Source of the DNA: Epiperipatus broadwayi
Taxonomy: Eukaryota > Onychophora > Udeonychophora > Euonychophora > Peripatidae
Assembly: GCA_028023455.1 (NCBI GenBank)
Contig: JAQFVV010013316.1
Location: 95,001-159,000, forward strand
Reading direction: 5' to 3'
DNA length: 64,000 bases
In this document: piece by piece, positions 24,382-36,020 of the stretch
Position numbering within the stretch: the stretch's first letter is position 1
Layout of the letters: each line of letters begins with the position of its first letter
The notes under the pieces: model-generated
What the model was told of the DNA's origin: nothing
The model's input: only the letters and a program-made list of their open reading frames with translations
Database searches by the model: none
Position numbers and translations under genes: made by a program

Positions 24382-25904
24382 CTAAAAAAAAATTCATATA
24401 AAAATTTAAAATGACAAGAAAACGTAATCCCGATCTTATTTTTAGTTATTAGTTACAAATTTTCCGATCCAGTGTGATGGATCAGCGAGTCTACAAACTC
24501 TGGTACCCTCTTAAATAAATTAAAAACCGAGTCTTCCAGCAATTTGAATAGTAATAAATTATTAAGTCAGATTAATCAGAAAATATAACTATGTTCTTGA
24601 AATGTCAGAATTCCTACATGGTCCAAATATTCTTCTTTTTCATAGTTTGGTTAACTGACACTTTATAGTGCATAAAATAAAGGCCTAAATCCAACCATGA
24701 ATGCTAAAATTAAACAGTAAAATATTACAACATATTTTAGTGAATTTTTAAAATTGAATTTTAGTTAAAGCTTTTGAACTTTTTAGCGAATTCTTCTATG
24801 GAAACATTCATTTCATTCAATATATGAAACCTTTGTCCCTGATATAAACATATTGGACCATACATAAATATAGATTTCTACCTTTATTATTTAAAGGAAA
24901 TTGCTTTGACAACAGACTGAAATTGTTGATGGTTATATTTATTGGTATTGTTTGAGTATTGATTGCTTTCATGTATTTACATTATTTACCTGTCTAGCCT
25001 TGGAGATCATTAGCTTTATATATATATATGAGTCAGTAATCACAGTAGTGTGCATGCATAAACCCATCCATCTATAAAAATACTAAACAATATGTTGGTA
25101 GATAAACCATTAATATATACTGGCATTAAATTCATTTATACTTGTTTTGCAACTACAGTTTTCCTTAACAAATTGTATAGATGATCTTTTGACACAATGT
25201 GTAAGATATGTGGGCAAGAAGACTAAACTTTTTTATGCCTCAGTGATTATTGTTCTTTCTTCAGTAACATTAGTTAAAGCCTAATACTCAGCAAAAATAT
25301 ACTAATCAAGATATTGTCATCAAGCTTCATGATTGGTGATAAAAGCAATGAACGGCACTACCATTATTAAGTTTCGTATGGCTAGTAATTTGGAAAGCAA
25401 TATTTCAAAACAAAAAATCTTACTTTGTTCAACAGTTCCACAAATATTGGAAAAAACAATTTTATAGAGATCTTAAATATATAACAAAAAATTAAAACAT
25501 GGTCATTACTGCTTGGGATTCTTTATAACCAAAATGAAAGATAAGCTATTTCACAATCATTATTACTAGAACTGCCTTTTAATAAAATAAAATGAGACAT
25601 GCAAGAAAAATAATGACCAAGGAATAAATATATTACAGTTTATTTAATGTAATTAAATGATATGTAATTTCTGACATATAACTTAATACTACTCAAAGTA
25701 AATGGTGAAATAAAATGTTTTTAAAATATTCTTTATATTTTTAATATGCTTTAAATTATTTTAAATGAAATAAAAAGTATTAATGATACAAATCTATTTA
25801 AATTTATTTCTGATTCTGACAAAAATTGAAATTGTTAATATATAAAAAACTATTTTTGTATAATCAAAAGTATTTATTTCATATTAGAGATGTCTGCCTA
25901 TCCC
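24382..25904. repeat. intron; family G repeat copy at about 24880-25240
   Basis: Positions 24880-25240 resemble 28085-28380 and 61405-61480 (shared TTGCTTTGACAACAG / TTGCCTTGACAACAG and CTAGCCTTGGAG-like phrases). The rest is AT-rich with no gene. Confidence 0.5.
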
Positions 25905-26340
25905 TTGTATATGTATTTAATGGATTATGTCCTGTACATGAGGGGTCATATTGACTTTAGGTCAACATGGGTGTGACAATAATCTTGGCCTAAGGGTGGC
26001 CTTTGAGCGTTCCATCATCAGATTTTCAATTGGATGGACAATTGAAAAGTTGGAGTGTGGAGTACATTGAAGCCTGGCAATTAAAGTAGGAGGATTTGCC
26101 ATCTTAATATATATCTGAGCACTTGTAGCATGTATATGTAGAGATGGTAATCTGGACCAACTGATGATTGCTGGTTTAGCATGAAATACGTATATTGATG
26201 ATTATTTATCTTTTTGACATATGTGTGTTCAGGTGTATCAGTGTTACAAGATAGTGTGGAGAGTGGTGGATAATGTGAAAGTCTGTGCTCATACCCTGTC
26301 TATTACATATATAGACACAGGTATATATAAGCCTGTGTAT
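25905..26340 (+). repeat. long copy of the hammerhead-bearing repeat
   Basis: Aligns along its length with the reverse complement of 5400-5800. Order: body (GGATTATGTCC, GACTTTAGGTCAACATGG, CATCAGATTTTCAATTGG), then CATCTTAATATATATCTGAG, the ribozyme at 26145-26206, then GATAGTGTGGAGAGTGG and a decayed B box (GTGCTCATACCC). A short hairpin follows downstream. Confidence 0.82.
26145..26206 (+). ncRNA. hammerhead ribozyme, near-intact (copy 6)
   Basis: CTGATGA (26161-26167), GAAA (26183-26186), stem III AT-ACGT-AT and cleavage-site TA (26193-26194) are intact. The stem II closing pair is T/T instead of G-C, and stem I has one changed base (TTGATGATTA). Catalytic bases are kept, but the stems are weakened. 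Confidence 0.82.
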
Positions 26341-26977
26341 TTCAACTAGAACATGTAATTGTAAATGCTGGTTTTAATATATTTGTAAAAGATTTTAAAA
26401 AATAATTAAAAAATAATTCTTCAACCCGTCAAAAATAAAACAAGAATAACAGACACTGAATTATGGTTATGATTTAATTTTTATTAATTAAGACAAAAAA
26501 CTATTTAACTTTAAGCCTTCTGCTTATTGATATGTATATTCCATAATATATGTTATAAATATTGATATTTAGTTTTGCTAAAAAAATTCAGAGTCAAAAG
26601 GAGAGCAGTTACTAGCATGCACCATGTTGAGCATGGGGGGCACTTAGAGGTATATACCATTAGTGTTCTTTATAATAATCCCTAGTTCATGATTATGAAT
26701 CATCATTTGGTATAAATAAATAGAAACTAAATCTGAGTTAAAGATCACAAATCATTATCTTGTCTATCTGTTAACTAGAACAAATACACATATAATCTAT
26801 ACACAAAGTTGATCTACAGAAGCGTAGAAGCACAGACAAAAGAAACATGATGTTAATAGAAGATTTCACTAAGTATATATAATATCAATTCTATATACAT
26901 ATGGAAGAATAAAAGAAATCTGATGATAGACTATATATATATATATATATATATAGTATATCTATCATCATTCTTAA

Positions 26978-27019
<42 letters not shown>

Positions 27020-27704
27020 TTAAGAATTAACTACACTACTAAAGAAAAAGTGTTTATTGCTCAAAAGAAAGATAATTTCTTTTATATTTTAATAAAAAAG
27101 AATAGATAAATAGCTGTAAATGAATTAGTTATGTGCTAATAGAAATAAGCTTGAAAAAATAATATCATTGAACATGGAAAACAAAGAGAGTGAACAAGTT
27201 AAAATATCAAGAGAAAATGGAAGTTACAATGAATATTAGGTAAATAATTTTAAAATTTTATTATGCAAGTTTTCACAAAAATCTGAGTGATCCATTGTTT
27301 GTTTGTTTGATTTTTTTTGCCTAAGATTATTTTCTATGTTAATGATAAATAAAAACATCTAAAATCTTAAATAATAATCAATATATATGAAATAAAGAAT
27401 TATAATGTTGAAATAATTAACCACATAAGTTTAAAACAAATTGGGATTAATAATTGAATTTATTTTTATATTATAAGATGTATGGGTGTGTACATATATG
27501 ATTATAAGCATCATATCTAATTTTATATACTATTTATATATAAAATAATATTTTAGATTTATGAATTTTGACAGTAATTGATGAAGAATTGACATGTATT
27601 TTATATATTGTAAAATGCTCAAGTACAAGCATATGTTTGTGCTTCCGTATTTTGATCATTTTAAACTTTATGTTAGACCAAATGGAATTATATTTTATTA
27701 AAAT
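26341..27704. other. intron; two adjacent TA-cored palindromes at 26925-27030
   Basis: Around 26925-26970 a TA run is flanked by GATGATAGAC and its inverted match TATCATC. Around 26973-27030 a second TA run is flanked by TTCTTAAATTCT and AGAATTTAAGAA. Each forms a hairpin. Otherwise the stretch is AT-rich with no gene. Confidence 0.7.
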
Positions 27705-27797
27705 TGTCAAGCAGTGGTGGCCTAATGGTTAGTTTAGCTGCCTTCTAAGCAGCTGGCCCGGGTTCACTTCAACGCATTTGACATATGAAAAAAAAAA
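27705..27797 (+). mobile_element. tRNA-derived SINE (family A, subfamily 2)
   Basis: GTCAAGCAGTGGTGGCC, then TAATGGTTAG instead of the usual GAGAGGTCAG, CTTCTAAGCAGCTGGCCCGG, a damaged B box, and TTTGACATATG plus an A tail. The same subfamily occurs at 50486-50568. No clear target duplication was found. Confidence 0.85.
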
Positions 27798-29040
27798 TAG
27801 TTTGGTCCAAATTTAAATTGAATTTTTTAAATAAGTTTTGTCTTCAATCTGTTGAGTTAATTATTGAGATCTATATAATATTTATAAATAAGTCACGATC
27901 AAAAATATAATAAATTGTATTACTGGAGAATATTTATGGTAGACTTCTAATTTCATTTAGATTTTATTATTATTAAATAATAAAATTATTGATTATTATT
28001 TTAAATTATTGCAGTGAATTTATTTAAATAATAGATTAGATATTTTAAGTCTGTTTTCTTATACACATACTGACACACAAACACATCAGACCATAAGTAA
28101 AGATCGATTTCCATCTTCATTCTTAAAAGAGGTTGCCTTGTTATTGATATTGGTCTAGTTTAAGTGTTGAATGCTTTCAATGAATTTACATTTATAGACT
28201 TACTTAGCCTTGAGCACTATTAGTTTATATATATCTTCAGAGTCTGTTGATATCCAAGAAGCTTGTACTAGTCAATAATAGAATTTAATGTGTATATGTG
28301 CATTCTATACACTTCTCTGTAGGTTGTATGAATGACACCAAAATCCATACTCTTTATTTATATATTACTACTAGTTTATTTATAAATAGTATACTCATGG
28401 TGACTATGATCAACATCATAACAATATCAGTACTTAATACACTTTCATATAACATTTAATATATGCTCATTTTATGTAGCATTTTAATATATGCTTAATT
28501 TTATCATTAACTCTTATATATGTGCTTATAGCAAAAAAGGGTGGTCATGCATGACTGATTTATTTTTCATTCCATTGCACTATATTCTGGTTGAAATATT
28601 AAAAAAAGTGCTATAGACAAGTAATTATGGTTATTTATTTATTATATATATATCAGAAGCCACTTATAGTGAATATGATTATTCCAACTCTAAAAAAAGG
28701 AAATAGAATAAAAGATTACTACTGATGAATTTTGCAATAATTCTGCAAACCAATCAATGAAACACAAATATGTCTACACGTAGAACATACTAGTCTATTA
28801 TTCTATTTATTTGATATCACATACTTGTCTTTTATTTGAGAAAACCTTTGCTTTCTTAGGAGACTTCAATACTTTATTTAATTATAACTCTTCACTCACT
28901 ATATTTTATTTTCTGACATATTTTTTCAATGAATGTTATCAAAATTGCATGTCTTTAGACTTACCTCAAAGAATTTTGTCTTTTCCCTGCCCCAAAGAAA
29001 AAACTATGATCAAGTTCATCATAAGATGCCTTTTTTCTTT
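27798..29040. repeat. intron; family G repeat copy at about 28085-28380
   Basis: Positions 28085-28380 are similar to 24880-25240. The rest is AT-rich with short TA runs and no gene. Confidence 0.5.
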
Positions 29041-29051
29041 GAAAATCTGTT

Positions 29052-29325
29052 ATTAAAACAAGCAAAACTCTCCATAGAGTAATGCTACTCAGTGCCATCC
29101 TGAGTAATCAAAGGATGCCAGAAAGAGCTCTTTACTGATGAAGGCCACAAGCCAGAAACTAGTCTGGGGATATTGAATGAGTAGGTACTAGATGGGGATT
29201 TTATGCACAAGCCTTCTGGCATCCATTGATTACTCTGACTGGCACTGAGTGGCACTACTGTATGAAGAGTTTTGCCTGTTTTAATAACAGTTATGCGAAA
29301 GCATAAGAAATGGTGATCATGTGAT
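29052..29325 (+). mobile_element. family F foldback copy with LINE-type target duplication
   Basis: The left arm (about 29062-29120, GCAAAACTCTCC...GGATGCCAGAAAG) is the reverse complement of 29205-29275. Between them lies the family body (AAACTAGTCTGGGGATATTG). It ends with AAATGGTGATCATGTGAT. The flanks GAAAATCTGTT (29041-29051) and GAAAGTCTGTT (29326-29336) look like a slightly aged 11-bp target duplication. Confidence 0.75.
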
Positions 29326-29336
29326 GAAAGTCTGTT

Positions 29337-30080
29337 GCCATTCATTTATTTGTCTAATATAATGAAGATGTGGTTTTATAATAGTAGACAAAGATCATAT
29401 TAATTAGACTTATGATCTTGTCATTGTATTTTTAGAATTCAATGGAGCATTTTTAAATAAAATTTTTTTTAAAGCTTTCATAAGATAAAATAATAGTTCT
29501 CTATATAACTAATTTAGCAGCAATAGTTATATCACCAGACTAGAATACCTTATCCTTAATTAGTTAGAAGCAGTATGTCAAATTCTTAGTGGCATCGCAA
29601 CACCTTAATCTTCTTTTCTACTGAAAAACACATCAAGACATTTAAATTAGCTCACATTTTTAATTGAAACCATTCAAGCAAAAAGTCATTGAATACTTTT
29701 TTTTTCAACACTGGCAGATAAAGGATTAAGGTTCTGATACTTTTTACTAAAGTAATCTCTTACTATGTTGCTTTTAAAATATTAAAAATATTCTATACAT
29801 CATCTTTTGATTTGTTAAAAGAAACACAATCATTAGCACATTGCAAATCTAGAAATTAAAAATATGAAGTTTTTGCATTGGATATTTGACCATTGTATAA
29901 ATATACTAAATCTGTATTGTATCTTTTAGCCCATTTCATGAAATTGTCTATAAATAATATCAAAGACTACTATTACAAAACTGAAAACAAAATTGGAGCA
30001 TAGTATATATTTAGAGTGTCCATATTTCCATAAAGTCTAACTGGAACACAAGACCATAAAAAAAACTTCAATACAGATTA
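29337..30080. other. intron sequence, nothing recognised
   Basis: AT-rich spacer. No supported feature. Confidence 0.5.
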
Positions 30081-30081
30081 T

Positions 30082-30291
30082 TAAGTAATATTTACTAAGG
30101 CTGTAACTTCAAGAATATGCATCTGAAAAATGTGAAGGCAGAGACTTCTACAGGTCTTAACCACAAGCTGAAGGCAGAGACCTCTACAGGTCTTAACCAC
30201 AAGCTCGTGGTTAAGACCTGTAGAGGTCCCTGCCTTCACATTTTTCAGACGCATATTCTTGAGATTACAGCCTTAGTAAATATTACTTAGT
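30082..30291. mobile_element. foldback MITE with near-perfect arms
   Basis: Ends TAAGTAATATTTACTAAGGC and its inverted counterpart GCCTTAGTAAATATTACTTA. The arms meet at about 30205/30206 with almost no loop. The left arm carries a tandem duplication of its inner 37 bp (AAGGCAGAGAC...CACAAGCT twice). A half copy lies at 54215-54290. Confidence 0.85.
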
Positions 30292-30654
30292 ACAATAATG
30301 TGCGTTTAAATAAATTTATAAATACAGATTATTATATATTTCAGTATAAAATTAAAAAATCACAAAGCTATAATCACATTTACATTACTAACTATATATT
30401 CATTTTGTAATAAAAATAAAAACAAAAGACAATTGTTTGTATACATATATTATCTATCATAACAATATCACAAATTGAAAACACTTATTACTAACATACC
30501 AAAATAATAGGAAACCACTTGCATTTTGGGAAAATTACTGATTAACCAATCAAAAAGTTAATTATAAAATATTAAATGAATCAATAGTATTTAAAATAAA
30601 TATAAACAATAAAAATTAAATATAAAGTTAAAATTAAAAGTTAAAAAATAAAAA

Positions 30655-30770
30655 TGAGTGGTTAAGAAAATCAGGACAATTAACTGTCTTGAAAGATGGG
30701 ACACCAGGACAAGAGAGATAAAACTGGGACAAATCTGGGAAAAAACTGGGACGTATGCACACCCTATACA
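30655..30770 (-). repeat. likely DNA-transposon end
   Basis: On the minus strand this reads ATAGGGTGTGCATACGTCCC followed by repeated TCCCAG units. The pattern resembles DNA-transposon termini that start with AGGGTG...ACGTCCC in many animal genomes. The other end was not found. Confidence 0.4.
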
Positions 30771-31849
30771 TATTCTTCATTAACACCAGTTTCCATTTCA
30801 AATGTTTTAGAGTTTTCATTTCTAGTGATAACACTTTCTCTTATTCTATGTAGAAGTGCTATAATGAAAATAAACTTTGGCGGACAACACAATTCATTCC
30901 AACCAATGCTACAGTGCTCTTTGATTAAAAATCAAATGTCTAAATCAATGAAAGCAGTATATAATTACTTCTTTCTTTCCTACACTATAAAACAAATACC
31001 TATTCAAAACTTCTCCGCAAACGTTAAGGAAGAGAAAAGTTACTACTCACCAATATTCTTAATTGCTGTCGTGTGGATTTTTATAGTTTTTCTTTTACAC
31101 TTCCACCTAAGAGTAGTTTCATACTCTTATTAATATAAAATTATTAGTTGGATAGCTATAGTTTTAATCACGGAAAAATCTATTAAATTTTTTTTAAAAT
31201 TTGCTCAAAGCCTGGATTACAAGCTATACGTATATATATGAAAAACAATTGAAAAAACTATAGCATTGAAAAAACGAAAGGGTTCGAAACACTGATTGAT
31301 AGCTTTTATAGTTCTCATTTCTTTATTGCGTTTTCTTTGTTTAATGTTTACAAAACAAGTTAAAGTTGATAGCAATATATATATACTGTATGTGTATATA
31401 TATAATGGCTCTAAATATTGAGATGATAGAATAAATTATTAATTGGGGAAGGGGACAGGCAATATTAAATTATCACCGACAGTGATCAAGTATTATTGCT
31501 TAGCTTAATTATTCAGTTTAGTTTTAAACCAATAACTTTATATATATAAGCAAAAATATCTTTTAATTAAAAAAATCAAGTATCTATATTTATTTAGTAG
31601 TAAAGTGAATTTACTAATAATTAGATTAATTGTACAAGATTTTTTTTTTTTTTTTTTAAATTAAATTCTGAAGTAAATGTCTAAACTCTGTGAAATCTCT
31701 CAATTTGACATCTCTTCCTGAAGTGTAGGTTGTTTTGAATTGGCATTTATTATTAAATTGGCATTTTTTTTTTTATTCAGAGAAAGGTGATAAAGTATGA
31801 AGAAAAAAAAATAAACAGGTAATCAATCCGTCTTATTGATTGTTCTCAC
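30771..31849. other. intron sequence, nothing recognised
   Basis: AT-rich, with a T run at 31643 and TA runs. The 145-residue open frame at 30696-31133 has no recognisable domain and is probably chance. Confidence 0.45.
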
Positions 31850-31936
31850 CTGGTTTTGATAGAGGTTGATATTGTCCATTAACATATGAGCTTGTAAGCC
31901 ATTCAAGCTTGTGATGCTATTACATGATAAATCCAC
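31850..31936 (-). CDS. LRGUK: LRGUK exon: leucine-rich repeat
   Basis: 87-nt exon (29 codons, phase 0 both ends). Acceptor TTATTCAGCAG before 31936; donor CAG|GTGAGA after 31850. It encodes VDLSCNSITSLNGLQAH and LMDNINLYQNQ, one leucine-rich repeat and the start of the next. The VDLS.NSI.SLNGLQ pattern follows LRGUK's LDLSHNQI..L.GL repeat. Only 92 bp separate it from the upstream exon, against more than 13 kb to the downstream exon. Confidence 0.88.
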
Positions 31937-32028
31937 CTGCTGAATAATACCAGGTAATTGTATTATTAATTTAAATTAAACAATATTGAAACAAAGAAAA
32001 AAAAATGTAAATGAAAGTTTTATCTTAC

Positions 32029-32082
32029 CTGCAAATTAGATAACGTTTTCAGAACCCTGATGTTGGTAATGTTATTATTTTT
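32029..32082 (-). CDS. LRGUK: LRGUK exon: leucine-rich repeat, 54 nt
   Basis: Small exon of 18 codons, phase 0 at both ends. Acceptor TTTTTAAG before 32082, donor CAG|GTAAGA after 32029. It reads KNNNITNIRVLKTLSNLQ, which completes the repeat begun by PIRFLYL at the end of the 51164-51288 exon and runs on into VDLSCNSI. The acceptor lies next to an (AAAC)n-type run and is weaker than usual, but the phase and repeat register agree on both sides. Confidence 0.85.
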
Positions 32083-32253
32083 CTTAAAAACAAACAAACA
32101 AACAAACAAAAAAATCACTTAACTACCACTGAAAAACGAACAAAAAATAAAATAAAAATAAGGGCGTAAGAATAAACTACTAAAAAGCAAAACAAAATAA
32201 TCAAAAATAAATTAGCAAAAATATATGTATATGTATCAAAACTATAATTTCAT

Positions 32254-32367
32254 GTCTTGCTTTGGTGGTCGAGAGGTCAGCGCGACTGCCTTGCACTTGC
32301 AGGCAGTTGCCCGGGTTGCGGGTTCGCGAATCCCGGCCGATGCTATGACACTTAAAAAAATAACAAC
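32254..32367 (+). mobile_element. tRNA-derived SINE (family A)
   Basis: GGTGGTCGAGAGGTCAGCGC, GCAGGCAGTTGCCCGGG, B-box region GGTTCGCGAATCCCGG, then GATGCTATGACAC and an A/AAC tail. Flanked by AACTATAATTTCAT at 32240-32253 and 32368-32381 (14-bp duplication). It inserted only about 160 bp upstream of an LRGUK exon's acceptor. Confidence 0.92.
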
Positions 32368-32444
32368 AACTATAATTTCATTTAAATAAAGCATCTTTAT
32401 TAAATTATATTTTTAGCTTTTTTCAAAAGTTTATTTTTTAAAAA

Positions 32445-33436
32445 AAAGCATTTTTTTTTCCAAGATAAATTTTATTCAGTAGTCAATGGTTACAAAGGAT
32501 TCATAATGATATTATACAGGTTATATAAATAATTGCATGTATAAACATAAGATTGTGTACAAATTGCATATATATGAAGTATATTGCTCAAGTATGAACT
32601 ATGCCAATGATTATAAATAGTTCGTCATAGAAAAAATTATCACATTGTTGGGATGGTTACATATTTTGGCTTATATAATGTATAAATGTAGTATCTTGAA
32701 ATTATCAGGTGGATGTTTTATGTTAGCTAGAATACCTGTTCCACCAGCTATGCATTGCTTGTGGATACTTCACAATAATCCTGGTTGCCAAATGTTTCTA
32801 TGATTATGTAATTAGAGTTTATATGGCATTAGGCTTTTCCCATAAAGAAGATGTGGGGGTGGTTTAATCTAACCCATTGCTTGATAGCATATATTCTGCT
32901 GATTGAATTTATTCCAAGAATATTCAGACCACCAAATCCAGTCTAATGAAGGCCATCAATATTAAAATGTTATTCACTATTAAAGTTTATCAATCATGTC
33001 TGTTGAGTCAGACTCTGTCGCAGCAGCTTCACTGTCCAAGTTAATTAATCCTGGCCACTTTAGATAGCTTCTTGAATGCACTTTGTTCCCGGTTATAATT
33101 TTGTTTGTTGTATCAGCTGAAGAATGCAAGAAATCCGGGTGGTTGCCATCCTCATTTGTCTTGATTTTCTTTTCCATGGCCTTCTTTTTGGCTGATGATT
33201 TATTTTCATGCTTGGGAATGTAATAGGACATTTATTTTCTGTGCTTTTAAAGATATCCTCCTCAGAATTTGACTTATCAGTTTTATCAGATTTCCTCTTT
33301 TTGGTGTTTGTTCTTTCATTTAGGAAGTTCATTGATTCTTCATTCTCAGAACTAGAGTTGTTATGGTTTTTTTTTTTTTCCATCATTTTACCATTGATTT
33401 GGTTTGCCTTATTTTGGGGATTTTTGTTTAATGCAC
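32445..33436 (-). pseudogene. likely processed retrocopy of an unidentified Lys/Ser/Glu-rich protein gene
   Basis: On the minus strand an intron-free, highly charged reading frame runs from about 33430 to 32980. Its first part contains KKKNHNNSSSENEESMN and TNTKKRKSDKTDKSNSEED (33093-33386). After one frameshift near 33235 comes KHENKSSAKKKAMEKK, and it ends EAAATESDSTDMIDKL with a stop. About 500 bp of 3'-UTR-like sequence follows, then AATAAA (RC of 32471-32476) and, 11 bases on, an A run (32451-32459). AAAGCATTTTTTT-like sequence borders both ends, a possible target duplication. Basic, Ser/Glu-rich composition suggests a nuclear protein, but I do not recognise the parent gene. Confidence 0.5.
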
Positions 33437-33443
33437 TAAAGCA

Positions 33444-33552
33444 TTTTTTTCCATGTCATAGCATCGTCCGAGAAGCAAACCCGCAACAACCGTCTACAAC
33501 CAACTGCTTGCTTGCAAGATGGCTGCGCTGACCTCTCGGCTAACAATGCAAT
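33444..33552 (-). mobile_element. tRNA-derived SINE (family A), minus strand
   Basis: The reverse complement shows GTTAGCCGAGAGGTCAGCGC, CAAGCAGTTGGTTGTAGACG, a decayed B box, then GATGCTATGACATGG and an A tail. Its tail abuts the start of the retrocopy at 32445-33436. Confidence 0.85.
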
Positions 33553-34066
33553 GGAAGTAAAGTAATAATGATGTAAATAAAGACCTTTTTTATTACTTCT
33601 TTCAATTTTTATTGATCAAATATTTTCTTCAGCATAGTAGTAGAATGATATCCACATATATAAATGACGAATGGTGTTAAAACTTTACATAAAATAAAAT
33701 TTATAACAAACAGTCAAGCATTTAAAAATTTCTTTCATAAAAAACGTAAACAAATGCCGCCATTTTTTTTTCTTATGAGTAAATGCACAATTTCTTCTAT
33801 TTCTTATTTAAGAAATCTTTTTAATTTATACCCCCAAAAGTTTGAAAAGCACTTACCACCTAGAAAATCAAGAGTAAATAAAACACAATAATTAGCTAAA
33901 ATTTGGCTTTCCAACAAGCACAAACTATTTTAATGTAGCTACGTAAACAATTTTCAAATAGTCTACTGCAATGCAAAGGCTTTCCAATAGCGTATCAAAG
34001 AGGAACAATGAAAAAGATAACATTATCAGGCTTGAACAGTTTTTGTACTTCTTTCATCCTCTAGTT
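33553..34066. other. intron sequence, nothing recognised
   Basis: AT-rich. The 75-residue frame at 33664-33891 has no identifiable motif. Confidence 0.45.
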
Positions 34067-34081
34067 AAGAATAATCCTATA

Positions 34082-34185
34082 AGGTCAAGCGTTGGTGGCC
34101 GGGGGGGGTCAGCATAGTTGCCTTACAAGCAGTTGTCCCGGGTTTGCGGGTTCACTTCCCGGCTGATGCTTTGACACATAAAAAA
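34082..34185 (+). mobile_element. tRNA-derived SINE (family A), well preserved
   Basis: GTCAAGCGTTGGTGGCCG, a G run replacing AGAGG, CCTTACAAGCAGTTGTCCC, B box GGTTCACTTCCCGG, GATGCTTTGACACAT and an A tail. Exact 15-bp duplication AAGAATAATCCTATA at 34067-34081 and 34186-34200, so it is recent. Confidence 0.94.
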
Positions 34186-34200
34186 AAGAATAATCCTATA

Positions 34201-35139
34201 ATCGTTTAATGACCAATATTGGATGGTTAAGTAGCTTAACTATGAATAGGCTAACTGAAAGGACAATTATAAGACTAACTGAAACCAGGAAAAATTTCAA
34301 GTTTTACTTACTTGGGATTCAAATCCAAGTTATGAGCATGTCAGGCAAATTTACTAATGCTATGCTCTGAGTTAGATGTAATATTCTGCAAATTCATTCA
34401 TATTTGATGCATATGCATAAAAAGGAGTGGAGCGAGTCGAGTATACAACTAGTTGTCAGCTGTTATTACTAAATAAAAATGACCACAAATGTTGACAAAA
34501 TAGATGAAAGAAGTCAATAACTTTATACATTGAAATAAAAATTAAATTGCAATTTTAAAAAAATTGGTATTATTAAGTTATCAATCTGCACTAAAATAAA
34601 AAGATGTAAAATATCTGATTTTCCAAAACATATTCTTTCTTGGTCATGTGACTTCAAAAAAGCTAATTAATTTTATTATAATAAAATCCTGTTTTACTAT
34701 TCTATCAACATTTATCTATTAAAGGCAATGTTTCTTTTTATATTAAATGTTAAAACATCTATTTTTTCGTAGTGACTTTTGTCATCTTGTTTATGGTGAT
34801 TCTACAAATGAGTAGAATATACACCCAAGTAGAAATGTAATTCATTTATTTCTATTAAACAATATGTTTAAAAACTTTATTTAGGGTAAAAAAATGCCTT
34901 CTTAATTTTGGAAATTAGTTGTATGATAAAACTAATTTTGTAGTTAAGAATTATTAGAAAAAGAAATATGAATGACTTTTGTTCAGTAAATATTGTGCAG
35001 TACTTATTATTGCTAATTATATTGTTGACATCATAATACTATTATACAAGAAAATTATAATCTTCAAACATTTCCTAATTACATTCTTTGCTCTCTCACT
35101 GACAAAAATGGTTGTTAAAACACTGAACATCACATGATT
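34201..35139. other. intron sequence, nothing recognised
   Basis: AT-rich spacer. No supported feature. Confidence 0.5.
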
Positions 35140-35430
35140 ACCATCTCTCCTCACTGACAAAGGCCACAAGCCAGAAATTAGTCTGGGGATTTTGAATGAG
35201 TAGGCACTAGATGGGGATTTTATGCACAAACCCCTGACATCCATTGATTACTCTGGTTGGCACAGGCTGGGACTACAGTATGGAGAGTTTTGCCTGTTTA
35301 AAAATGGTTGTGTTCATATTGTTAATCTATGGGATACTGTTGGAAAAATACTTGCCCCCAGTGGCCTCTGAAATGGATATCAAATTTTAAAACATACTCT
35401 AACCAACTGAGCTGTTGTGGATAGTCTTAA
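35140..35430. repeat. family F copy followed by a tRNA-like fragment
   Basis: 35140-35310 carries CTCACTGACAAAGGCCACAA, TAGTCTGGGG, GATGGGGATTTTATGCAC and GGAGAGTTTTGCCTG. At 35395-35425 the minus strand reads ACAGCTCAGTTGGTTAGAG, an A-box-bearing tRNA-like head. Confidence 0.65.
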
Positions 35431-35489
35431 TATAGTTTGATTAGAATTGAAACATAGTAGATAATACAGCAGATAAAAAAATATAACTT

Positions 35490-36020
35490 TTTTTTTGGCA
35501 AAATTATATTCCAAAATGTCTAAATAATAAAAATGGAAAAGATGACTGGATGAATGCAGTATTAATATTAATATTTAAAAAAGATGATGCAAGAAGATAA
35601 CACACCTATCAGTATTTTATCAATTCTATATAAAAAATTTATCAGGATAATTACAAGTTATCTACAGTGAACTTTAGACTTTAATCAAGCAAAAGAACAA
35701 ACTGGATTTAAAAGTGGTTTAATATAGTGGATCATATACAAGATAAGAGAGAAATTATAGAAAGTGCCTATGAATATGAATTGCCATTCTGCTTTGGATT
35801 TGTAGATTATGAAAAGACATTTGATTTTATAAGCATTTCTTCAGAAATTAAGGCATTGGATCATCAAGGTATAGACCTAGGATATCATATTCTGCAGAAT
35901 GTTTACAAAAATGCAAAAGGAACTATTAAATTATATAATGATATTAAGAAGATCATTAATTTAATAATAATCCATTTGGAAACCACCAGTTACTGTGGAT
36001 TCAACCACAAACTTATTACT
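35490..36020 (+). mobile_element. RTE-like LINE fragment (reverse transcriptase)
   Basis: Broken plus-strand frame with the reverse-transcriptase motif FVDYEKTFDFI (F-V-D-x-x-K-A-F-D type) near 35800, preceded by DDWMNAVLILIFKKDDA-like sequence. Closely related to 42000-42460. Truncated at both ends and carrying stops. Confidence 0.75.

Noticed and set aside
30696-31133. 145-residue open frame, the longest non-element frame on the plus strand
   Set aside because: No recognisable domain, starts inside a transposon end, and has no splice or codon signal that sets it apart from chance.
33208-33531. 107-residue plus-strand frame
   Set aside because: It is antisense to the retrocopy and runs into a SINE; hydrophobic because it mirrors Lys/Glu codons.
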